Positions 1 through 11,300 of a stretch of DNA of 64,000 nucleotides are shown here, piece by piece. The notes under the pieces were generated by a model. It saw only the letters and a program-made list of their open reading frames with translations, did not search any database and had not been told where the DNA came from. How positions within the stretch are numbered: the first letter of the stretch is position 1; every line of letters starts with the position of its first letter. This DNA comes from Pieris napi. Its lineage: Eukaryota > Arthropoda > Insecta > Lepidoptera > Pieridae. Location: assembly GCF_905475465.1 (NCBI RefSeq), contig NC_062248.1:10788001-10852000 (forward strand), written 5' to 3'. The position numbers and the translations under genes were made by a program.

Positions 1-115
1 AAATAGATATTTGAGAATTAGCAGTAAATGTACAATTATCAGCGTTTAATATATGTTTCTTTTTTGACGTTCATAAGTGTACATTGTGTTACCTATATGA
101 ATAAATGATTTGAAA
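1..115 (+). mobile_element. LINE 3' tail (family B)
   Basis: The segment with GACGTTCATAAGTGTACATT and ending AATGAATAAATGATTT matches the 3' ends at 5905-6078, 7397-7576 and, inverted, 27170-27345, 28300-28485 and 57810-57985. It is the 3' end of a non-LTR retrotransposon, probably CR1-like, cut by the window edge. Confidence 0.6.
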
Positions 116-305
116 AGGCTAGCAGAGGCTATAGAGTCTTGAAACAACTAAAGGTGTTTGTGTAATGTGTTGTAAAACTAAATTTTCAGTGAATATAAAC
201 AATTCAATTTACGTAAAGATAATGTATGTGTGATGGTCCACTAATCGCATATTTGTTATTAACTCGGAAAGACTTTTATTTAGAACTATGATTTACTATT
301 TTCAG

Positions 306-3300
306 AGAATGCCAAGTGCTGTCAATGATGCTTAATGCGATTGGCATGGACAATGTTTGCCTTCATGGTTTCATGAGGCAGAAGGACCGTGTGTCAGCCC
401 TCACTCAATTCCGTAGTAATTTAAAGTGTACATTAATAGCCACAAATGTAGCCGCCAGAGGATTGGATATTCCTTCTGTAGACTTGGTGGTGAATCACAA
501 GCTGCCCTTGGAGCCTAATGAATATATTCATAGGTAAGTAAATTCTTAAAATATTTATATGAAACCTTACAGCATAGGGAGTGTTCAAGTATTACATCAC
601 GCAATTTTTTAACGTTTCTTTGTACCCAAGTATAGTAAAACGTTTCGTGACCACCTAGTGACTCTTTATACCTAAAAGTTACCATTATGTGGTGTAAAGT
701 ACTGGAAAGTCGAAAATAATATTAACGATAACGCGTAATTCAATCCCCGCCCCGTATCGTAACGATTAACAAAAGGACCCCCTCCATATTCGTTACTTAA
801 TACTTGAACGATCCCTTACTTAACTATAAAACAAAATAGTTTTTAAATTGAAACGCCAATTAGATTTACAGACTAAGCAATAATATAAACAGAGAATGTG
901 TGTACAGTGAGTTTGTATTTGTGTGCAACTGAAGCTTATAAGTTAAAATCAGCTTGATTTAGTGTATGATAGTGTTTATGCGATTTAAATAAAACAACTC
1001 CTCAAAAATAAAAAAGCAAGGCAAGCAGTTTTGATTTAAAACACAAATTGGTAGATGGGTTGAATTAATCTATGTTTTACTACAAAGAGTTACCAGAGAC
1101 AAAGCTGCCAAGTTGGAGGCCTTTGCCAATTTGGGCATACATAGAACCAATATTTAATAAGTAGTTAATTTGTAGGCAAATACCTATCCTAGCATAATAC
1201 CTATAGCTGTCGAGGTAGGAAGGTGTATGGCCCGAAGTCCCCAATATCTAAGGTCGAAAACAGTACATTAGTGTGATTCAGGGAATGATTTAAATTGCAC
1301 TCTTTTAGCTAAAGTATTATTTCGTCTCTTTCTGTCTTATTGTGTTTAGGCTATGCTGGAAAGCGACAGTTGAGTTGGCTTTTATAAATCGATATTTTAT
1401 AACAAATTATGGTTTTGATAAAAATACATTTATTTATGTAATTGAAGTTATACTTCTTTAGGCGCGTTATGAAAAATTGATGAGAGTGAAATTTTACGAT
1501 GTGCGCGAACCGTGACACAAAATTAACAGAATGAAGTTGCCCACAGAAGATGTTACGGCATTGGACATAATTTAAAAACAACATTCGAATAATAATAGAA
1601 TTTATGTTACACTTAATGTAAGAGAATAATAATAAATATTTATTTATTTAATTTTTCAAATGTAAACTGAACTTTATTGACTATAATGACTACTTTTCCA
1701 GTCTTTGATTATTTAATTGTAATTAATTATTTGCATGCAATCAAAAACTATTTTTAATAATGCCAAAGAAGTATAATTACTTCTTATGCGCGTACATAAG
1801 TACACGCAGCCTTTTTTTTATCGCCGCATACACATTAAGGCATCCCGTCTTCTCTTTATTTGATTAATATTACTGTTCTTTTGTAGAGTAGGAAGAACGG
1901 CTCGCGCAGGGCGGAGCGGTTTGGCGATATCTCTTATTACACCATACGATATTCTGCGACTTGGAGAAATTGAAGACAAGATAAACACTAAACTAACGGA
2001 ATACAAAATTGATGGTGAGTTTATATAATGATCGAATCATTTAAAATTGATTGATTTAAATCTGCGACTTTAGTTGTAATAGCAGATAGAATCTTTTTTA
2101 TAGAACAGGGGGCAAATAGGCAGGATGCTCGCCAGATTTTAAGTGATACCGCCGCCCATGGACGCACTCAATGCCAGAGGGCTCGCGAGTGCGTTGCCGG
2201 CCTTTTAGAATACTTTTATTACTTAATAAGCAAAAAAACAGCCACTGGGGCCTTTCGACTGGTCGATCCATTCTTTTCTGAAAATATTGTCTTATGAAAT
2301 AATACTTCGCAGATGAAGAAGCTGTCAAAGTGTTTACGACAGTTAGTGTTACAAGACGTGAACAAGAGGCGCAACTCGATAACGAGGAGTTTGAGCAGCG
2401 CAAGCGCAATTATAAGATCAAGAGATGGATTATGGCTGGTGTCGACCCTGATGATATGGAGGAAGGGTAAGGAATATTAAATCATAAAAAAACTTTTTCT
2501 GAAGCCCGTATTCTAAATCTCAAGATACAATCACGTCTTGAAAATTGTAATATATGCCAAACTTACTCGTGATATAGTTTGTTACAAGAATACGGGCCTA
2601 AGTCTTATCTGGCAATATATGTAGATATGACGTCACTCCATCGATTTGGACATTAGCGGGTTTAATGGGAGTCATGTGGGTAAAGTGCGAGCACAAAAGA
2701 CACGACTAATTATCGTACAGTATTTCTCAGCTCTGATTGGTCGTAACAATATTCGTAAATAGTAAAATTATGAAAGAATTATACAAAACAAATTAAATTC
2801 TGATTATTTAAAGTAATAGAAGGAAAGTAAATGTTTATTTTATATCTTTATCTTGGTATTTGTTGGCTTTATTTCCATGATTTAGTTCCGTTTAAGTGGA
2901 AACATGCAGCAAAAACTAGTCATTCAATAAATTACGATGCCAAAGTGACATAAACAAATAAGACTCTAATAAATAGGACAGACTATACAATACCATACCT
3001 ACAGATTATTTTAGTCGGAAATAAAACTTGAAAACATTATTTTTTTGTTACAGAAAGTAACACTATAACTTGGTAATAATTTTTAACACAATAAGCCACT
3101 ATCATTGATAATTCTTTTAATACAGGTTAGAAGAAATGCGAAGAAAGCGAATAAAAGCAGCGAAAAAAGCAAAACTAGCAAAGATTAAAGAAATTCAGGG
3201 ACAGATTAAAAATCAAGACCAAGAGAAACAGAACGATTCAGAACGTTTACAACAGAACGAGACGGAAGATATAGACAAAACCATAAAAGACAGTATGAAG

Positions 3301-3447
3301 AAAGTTAATAAAAGTTTGATGAAGAAAGACGACAGATTTAAGAATGTCATAGGGAAAGTAAGTAAGATTAAGCGAAAAGCGGAAAATGCTGAGAGGCAGA
3401 AACAAAGCATGGAGAAATTGTCGAAAAAAAATAGAAAAGTAAAATAA
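306..3447 (+). CDS. DDX49: DDX49/Dbp8 ATP-dependent RNA helicase, last four exons (5' part outside window)
   Basis: Four exons join in one frame: 306-533, 1887-2014, 2313-2466 and 3126-3447, giving 276 residues to the TAA at 3445-3447. All three introns are GT..AG and the codon phases match at every junction. The sequence is the C-terminal RecA-like lobe of a DEAD-box helicase: ATNVAARGLDIP (motif V region) ends exon one, and the junction rebuilds HRVGRTARAGR (motif VI). The downstream part (ITPYDILRLGEIEDKI, then a Lys/Glu-rich tail) fits DDX49/Dbp8 rather than DDX47 or DDX10. The family acts in the nucleolus in 18S rRNA maturation. The Q motif, Walker A and DEAD exons must lie left of position 1. 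An AATAAA at 3443-3448 overlaps the stop codon and a T-rich stretch follows, so the 3' UTR may be very short. Introns carry repeats (1632-1816; 2098-2225). Confidence 0.93.
1632..1816. repeat. AT-rich dispersed repeat in DDX49 intron (copy 1)
   Basis: About 185 bp nearly identical to 47758-47945, including CAAATGTAAACTGAACTTTA, TTGCATGCAATCAAAAAC and CGTACATAAGTACACGCA. No coding potential. Element class unknown. Confidence 0.6.
2098..2225 (-). mobile_element. LINE 3' fragment in DDX49 intron
   Basis: On the minus strand this gives KGRQRTREPSGIECVHGRR and YHLKSGEHPAYLPPVL, the typical C-terminal/3' end of a CR1-like lepidopteran LINE. The GGCCGGCAACGCACT motif recurs at 60515-60535 and 43957-43972. 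Confidence 0.65.
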
Positions 3448-3949
3448 AATATTTTTTTGTATTAACTGTATTTTTATTTAATTTAAATTATTATTTTCTT
3501 CTAACTGTCAAAAACTATCATATTTTGTTCCGTCGCGATTTGAACTCTCAACCAACATTATTTTCTCATGACGGGGTACCTTAAACTTCTATTACAGTTA
3601 GTAAACTAAATTAAACATTGAACGCATTGATTTTAGAAAATCCTGCAAATAAATGTGGATTATACTATTTATTTGGCGTGCACGAACATTTTGATATAAG
3701 AGTGGATCGGTATACTATATGCTTATATACTATCATAATTTCTACTTTAATATTTGTTATTAAATTTTTGCGACGATACCCTTTAAATAAATAAATGGCG
3801 ATTTCTTCATGAAAGATTTGTCTGTAACGAATAAATGCAAAACTACTGGACCGATTTCAGGAATTCTTTCTCCAGAATAATATATATTATTCTAATAAAT
3901 GTCCTTCTTCTATTAAGGGAAAATTCTAGTTGAGACTGATTGATGAAGG

Positions 3950-4110
3950 TAAGAGTACCTGTGTTACAGGTCATCAGGCCTCCACCACTTGGTATCGATA
4001 GGTCTTAAAAAAGTAGAGAAAAATTTAGTGTGATCTTTGACGATTCGAATCGCTCTTCGTAAAATACGGTCAAGCGGAAAGAGCTGGTAGGGAGAAAATG
4101 AAAATACGCA
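3950..4110 (-). pseudogene. LINE reverse-transcriptase fragment
   Basis: Minus-strand translation gives LDRILRRAIRIVKD, a phrase typical of the C-terminal part of CR1/Jockey-like LINE polymerases. No longer open on either side. Confidence 0.5.
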
Positions 4111-4380
4111 ACACTTAATAAATCATTTATATTTAATTATAAATAAATATAACAGGTATAATACAAGTAAAGCGTGGCAAATTATTTGGCACATATTCAG
4201 CTAGGTGCCATATTAACAATCTAATAAACATATATAAAAACAGTGTAACTTGTTTGCCGTTTGCTTATTAAGTCAAAATAAACTAAAATATTTTTTTACA
4301 TAGATTTTGGTAATAAATCTATTTTTTTATTTCCTCCAACTAAACTTAAATAGATTTTTTATGATAAGGCATTAAATGTA

Positions 4381-4536
4381 CAGATACCGGCAAACATCTT
4401 GAACAAATGTCCTTGCCTGCGCAGAAGCTATTTTTAGGTATCGTGATCGTGGTAAATCAGTTGACGTTTGTGTCCCGCGATGCGCAAACTTTCCCCCACT
4501 CCCTTGTTTAATGCTCAAGAAGTTTGCCGGTATCTG
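4381..4536. mobile_element. Mariner-type MITE (156 bp)
   Basis: Inverted ends CAGATACCGGCAAAC / GTTTGCCGGTATCTG with about 25 bp of inverted similarity, flanked by TA (4379-4380 and 4537-4538). Non-coding. Confidence 0.8.
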
Positions 4537-5376
4537 TATAGGCTGGATGTGTTAAGCAGCGCCTCCGAGCCATGGGAATGACGCACTGAAAGCAAAATAC
4601 ACAGTACTGCTCTGCTGGAGGTTCATGCTTGACCAGGTGCAAGGTGCATAGTGCTAATAAATAACTTCATTTCTAAGGCTATAATGGCATATGAAATTTA
4701 ATTTAAACAATCTAATACAAATTAAAACTACTTGATATATGAGCACGTAAAAAATACAAAATTGCTAGCGATTTTCGACTAAGACCTAACGGAAAAGCTA
4801 TCATAATAAGGCCTTTAATGGTAATAACAAAAACCTTGTGAATATAAACATATAGTAGCCAGTATATATTTTTTGAAATTAAAAAAATTCATTGTATCGT
4901 AATCTACCTGGGGTCGTTCACCTTTAAGGGGTCATGACCTCAGCATGACCTTATCAACTGAGATACAAGAGAATTTTGAAATAAGAATTTCTCGGGGTCC
5001 CTTGTTTTTTTTTAAATATTTACATGATTTGGAGACAAGGTCTTTGGCCAAAATTTTCTACTTTAAGTAGTTTCAAGTTACAACTTCACACGGCTTTTGT
5101 TATGTGTGAATATCTAATTATACATTGAAATATATTTTAATTAGCATTGTGATTTATCCGTCAATAGAACATTTCAGTCAATTCATAAAATCTCGTTAAT
5201 TCATGATTGTTCCGTCTTCATACAAATTTGAAAGGGGACTTTGTTCCGCACTGTGGTAAAATAATTTCGAGTATTTATTCAATACTATTCAAAATTACGG
5301 ATAAAATATAGGAATCCAGGTAAATCTACTGTTTAATATTAATGATTCTTAAACATGATTATAAGGCATACATTCA

Positions 5377-8300
5377 TTATTCTGACATTTGAAGTAACGA
5401 GTTAATTGTCGCTTCTTTGTTCCCGCGGTTCACTTCAGCCACAGATTTTATCACGTCCTTGTCGATGCTTGGGAACATTTCGTAGATCTGGAATAGAAGA
5501 ATATGTAATCATTGAATATGAAGTCACCGTGACCACGCACGCTGTAAAGCACGCGAAACGTCGGATAAATTTAAAATTATGTCAAATAATTGTAAATTTA
5601 TAATAATACATAACTTTAATCCGGCAAAAAGTTTTTTCTTTGAATATGTAATCATTAGTGGTGCAAATTACTTGATGGGTTTCAATGAAGGCAAGTGTTA
5701 AAGAAATATTACCAATATCTATTACGACAGTGTACACAGAGGTAAACAGATATTATATCATTAATTTCTGTGTTTAGACCCAAGGGCACTTTATTCTATT
5801 TTAGGGAAGTTTTAATTTATGTTATAATTATTAATTACTTAATATGTCATGTGGAACATGGTGTAATGGTTGCAGGTCCTTACAAACGTTGTGTAAAAAA
5901 AAGGGCGATTGAAAAGAGTGGCGGAGAGTTTATTGCCAGTTCTTCTCTTCCGTTCTACGCCCTTGATTTGAGAACTGGCAGTCAATGTATAATTAGAAGC
6001 ATTAATATGTATTTATTTATTGACGAGTCATAACTGTACATTATGTTACCTATGTGATTAAATGATTTTTTACTTTAAGCATAAGCTTATAATGGATATC
6101 CAAGTCATGAAAGGTGCTCAAACACCATTCACATTTATTAAAAAAAAAAAAAAAGGGATTAAAGTCTCACGATCTTATCACGGAGTTAAATAAAATAATA
6201 AATAAACCTACTTTTATTTCTTGCAAAAAACAAAGTAATCTTAATCTTATTACATATATATTTTTAATTGATTTTAACAAAATAAACTACACATTTTTTT
6301 TTTCTTTTTTTATATCTATTTCCTAATTAATTTGCAATCCCTTCCACCACTGAGCCAGTTAAGATGTCTTAAATATAGATACCATAGATATTTTTCGGCG
6401 TTGTTTAGAGATTTCTTAAAAAATTCAGTTTTCGTTTTTATCTGTTCTTGTTGTCAAAGTGTAGTGTTTGTACATTGTTTTCTTTTATATTATAGATATG
6501 TGTTGCTGTAAGATAACTTACAAATAAATAAGAAGTGGTTATGCTAAATTCAATAAAAAATCTAGCAAACATTAAAAAACAATTATTTCTACCTGAGCAA
6601 GGTCTTCCTCCGTAATGGGTTGTGGTTGTTGGGGTTGTTGCGGCTGCTGTTGCGGGTACGTATGGGGAGTACCTGCTGGGTACATTGGCATGGTAGCGTA
6701 GCCCATACCTGTCGATGGCACCACCAGAACTGGCGGGAAAGTCGGTACTGCGGCTGGGCCAACCTGGAAAATAAATTAGACTCCTTGTTCTATAATCTGT
6801 TGGATTTTTTTGTGACGCAACTGACAGCGTCTCTAAGCAATGTCACATTTAGTAAACTTAGTTGACTAAGCGTAAATTAGAGTGTGATTCGTCTTAGATA
6901 TTATTTTTCTTTGATCCAGCTTTAAATTCTGTACTCAGAGCCGAGATTTAGTTAAGCACATCTCCCGCATGTCAGTCTAAAGTCTAAGTCTCACCCTAAG
7001 GATTTTCTAGAAAAATCTTATAAATATTAATGTTACAATTTAAAAAAAAAAAGTTTCTCAGTCACGCAATATGCTTTTTGTTATTAAAAGTACATGACCA
7101 TTTGCTCACCAAGCAAAAAATTTATATTTATATATCTATACTTACTGAGTAACTTAAAACCAGGTTGACCATCCCCTCCACTCCATCTCCTTGCTTGCCG
7201 GTTAATGGATACCAATCTTCGTGTGTTTCACCCTAAACATATTTCGCATATTATTTCCACGCTTATATAATAATGGCTCGATAACCTATATTGTTTTACA
7301 CATACTTTGACTTTGTAAACTCTAGTTATAAATTTGATGATTATTTAAATGATTATAATCCTTGCTATTGATTATAATGTTTGACTCAAAACTTGGCGAT
7401 TAAAAACAGTGGCGGAGAGTTTCTTGCCAATTCTTCTTGCCCGCTCTACGCCCTTGACTTGCGAACAGGTAGCAAAAGTTAATTTATCAAATTAACATCT
7501 TTACTGTTGACGTTCATTTGATAAGCCCACTACCGAATTTATAAAGCTCTAGAAAAAAAAAAAAAAAAAAAAGAAAGTAGTGTTTATTCTGTTATATTCG
7601 CGAAGAATTGGTATGAGAGGTGTCTGAAGTTCTAGGTTGGTTTTAACTACGTAATTTGGAAAATTCTGGTGATTGGCCGTTTAACAATTTATATAATAAC
7701 GTCAGATCTCCGATCGTACAGTATAAACTCGCATAAACAAAAAGTTTCATTGTTGATACATACATTGAGTACAGCAGCAGGTATCTGTATGTGAGTCCAA
7801 GCAATCAGTTCGTCCATAGTAAAAGAGCACTCGTCGAAGATTTCCAGGTAAATGGAATTTACGCCAGGAGGGAGCAGACTGAAAACGAAATTTAATGTTT
7901 TTAACATACTCTCATGTTCACTACTTAGTCCTAATCATAATATCACAAAAATAATGATATGCAGTATTTATTTACACTTCGTTGCCATATACAAAAACAT
8001 ACATATAAAAAACAACGGCAACGGACGGCCTTATCGCTAATAAGCGATTTCTTCCAGGCAACCCTAGTATAGAACAACAAAAAGAGAAAAAACCTACAGG
8101 GGGTTAAAGTACAAGAAGTGCATAAATAATTAACAAAATAACATGTAACACTACTTATAACTAAAATAAAGTAAAATCTTTAAAAAAATGTAAAAGCTAA
8201 TCCAAGGGTTACTCAATTAACCCTTGGATTAATTGAGTAACCAACCACAATTATTTATATAAGATCTATAAATCAAATATATATGGGCATAATTTCTAAC

Positions 8301-11300
8301 TGCAGCAAATTGTATATCTTTTAGTGTTCGTTATTATCAGGTCGCAATTGTTAGCAGTGCTACTCGCGTGTACAAATTAACCTAAAGACGCACCTTTTAC
8401 GCGTTTCTTGCGCACTCTGGCTGAATTCACAAGGATTGCATTATAATTTGTAATAAAAGGTTTAGGTTCTATGTTATCTTGTTTTGTTTATATGTAGGAT
8501 ATTCTTAGTTTAATTGTATTAACAAGTATCTGTTTTCTCTATTAAGTTACTGTAAGAATAGAAAATAAGAAACTTTTAATATATTTAAATACGAAGGTTA
8601 AATAACATCACAAACACACACTAACGGAGGTGAATATTCCAATAACAATCCTTTTTGTGTTACTTTTATAATTACACTGCCACATATTGTAATGATATTT
8701 TAATACTGATCATAATAATATATCTAATATAATTAACACTCTTTTGGTTTACGTTAAGTTGATGGGATTTTACGAATATTAAATTACGTATAATAGTTGT
8801 TAAAGATTATCAGCCCACATGTAGGCTTATACATGACGCATTATTTCGTCACTACATTAATTAATGTTTCTTATACAATAGCGTCTATGTCAGCCTACGA
8901 ACTTTTCAGGCCACCGATTAAACTGTTAGTATATTATTTTTCTTCAACATATCACTTTTGTACATATAGGTAATACACAATTTGTATGAAATCCTGAATC
9001 TCTAAACTCGAATACTTATAACTTGAGAAGGGCTGGACCGATTGCAATTTCTTGTATATGTATCCGTATTGCAATACAAAATGTAAATTGGTTTTGCAAC
9101 TGTTAAACATTTAATGTTCATCACCTCGATACGGTAAACTCTCCCTCTTTATAATGCTATTCGTTATAACGAAATCCTCTCTATAACGTAAAAATTAGTT
9201 AAATGTATTTGGTTTAACCCAATACCCATACATTTGTTCGTCTCTCCGTATAACGAGACTTCCCTATAACGAATAATAATGCTCGGTCCCTTGAAATTCG
9301 TTATAAAGACATTACACTGTATAAGTGTTAATTTCATTAAAAAGTTGTGAACTTCATATTTTTTTTGAATTAATTATATTACTTTCATATAATAAATTAA
9401 GTTCAATCTGACACGACATTCATTGACTGTTAGGCGGTGCGTAGTTTTCCGGGTCAGCTAGTATTAAATACAATGAAACCTTAAAAACATTTATTAATTA
9501 CAGTTTGGTCACCGCTGTTACGTAGATACGTCATTTATTTAAAATCTGAATGAATGTTTTATTTGCTAAGATATTTTATACTATATTAACGTGCTAAACA
9601 AATATAAAACATATCATCTGGGTCATTCTAGCAATATACTTATGCAATGTGTCACAATTATTCGACTATATTTCTAAGAAATGTTAAAATGCAAATGAAT
9701 GTAATATTTCTCATTTATAAAGAATTCGAGGTAAAATAGTTTTAAAACGATTCAGGCCATAATTTTCTAAACATATTTCATACTGTAAAAACAATACTAT
9801 TATTGTAGAGTTTTGTACTTTATTGCGTATAAGAATCTAGATCAGTGTTTCCCAACGCCCACGCCCCACAAGGGGGCAATTTGATTATTAAGGGGGCTAT
9901 TTTTTTTTTTTAATAATTATTTGTAATTTCTTACTAAAACCTATAATAAAAGTTTCTTAAGTGAGCAATTCAATTTTAGATATTACAAATTATGAATGTT
10001 ACATTATCATAAGAATTTGAGGAATTGGAGAATAGCACAAAAAGTAAATATCTTCTTGACATTGTCATAGACATTCGAAATAAAAATTCACCTTTCGAGT
10101 CAATTAATTTTTACCATAAAAGGAATATATTAATTCTAACACTATTATTAATTATACGTAAATTAGGTTAGACTTAAATTACTTATTAGTCTTAGGTAAC
10201 GCTAGATCGTAATGTTAAATGTCTCAGTGTAGAAAAGAAACTATAATGAAATAAATTAAATATATAGCATTTCCCTTCGAAAGAAATACGACTGTCAAAT
10301 GTATGGAAAATTTGTCAACGCTAGTACAAAGCAATCTGGTTGTTAATACTTTAAGGTCAACTACGAAAATAAAAATCCTGTTTATAAACATTCGGAAAAA
10401 CAACCAGATCGAAAATATACCCTATTTGTTTATTTAACAACAGATGACGCAGCTTCAGTCAAATAACGCAGAAATACAGAAATCCCCGCGGACCTACCGC
10501 GTTATAAGAAATTGTAGAAGTATTCTTTGTAAAACCTTTGAAAAATTGAAAGATAGTAACCGATTCTCAGACTTACAGAATATGCATTAAAAAATTCATA
10601 AGAATCGGTCGAGCCGTTTCGGAGTATGGGATCGAACATTTGTGACACGAGAATTTTAAACATTAGACTCATTAACCCTAAGATTAGCTTTTACATTTTT
10701 ATTATATTATTACTTTTTATTTAGGCTTAGTTTTAGTTAGTATTTCTAGCTTAATATGTAATTTTGTTTTTTTTGTTAATTATATATGTACTTTTTGTAC
10801 CATCAGTTGTGTTTCTGCTATATTTTTATACCTGGTTGCCTGGAAGAAATCGCTTGTTAGCGATAAGGCCGTTGTCTAAGTACTTAAGTAACCTGTTTTT
10901 AAATGTATGTTTAAAGTAACGAAGTGTAAATAAACGTATCTAGATAATAAAATAAACGTATCAATAAGACATAGGTAACTGTATAATAAACTCTACATCT
11001 CCAATTGTACGGTTTATCTTGTTAATAATTACGTAATAGATTTTAATGTAGTTTTAATTGCCTTATCATTGACCATTTGAAACTCTTTAAAAATTGCTAA
11101 ATGCGTAAATATATCTAGGACATACAACCCTTGAACACATTGGTAGTGACTTAAAACGTAACATATTTCGTAATTAATTAAAAGTATAATGCTATACATA
11201 AAGTTATAATAAAGTACATTTCGAGTTAGTGATTATTTATGTTATGTTAGCCCTCAATAAAATAGCAACAAAATAATAAAATTGTAATCAGATAAATCCT

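Larger units (their letters stand above)
3449..5376. other. Intergenic spacer DDX49-TOLLIP (converging 3' ends)
   Basis: No gene seen. It holds a possible Helitron scrap near 3815-3880 (ACTACTGGACCGATTTC), a LINE reverse-transcriptase fragment (3950-4110) and a MITE (4381-4536). The remainder is AT-rich and unremarkable. Confidence 0.6.

Noticed and set aside
6620..6865. 81-codon plus-strand ORF
   Set aside because: Antisense to the Pro/Gln-rich TOLLIP exon 6593-6763.
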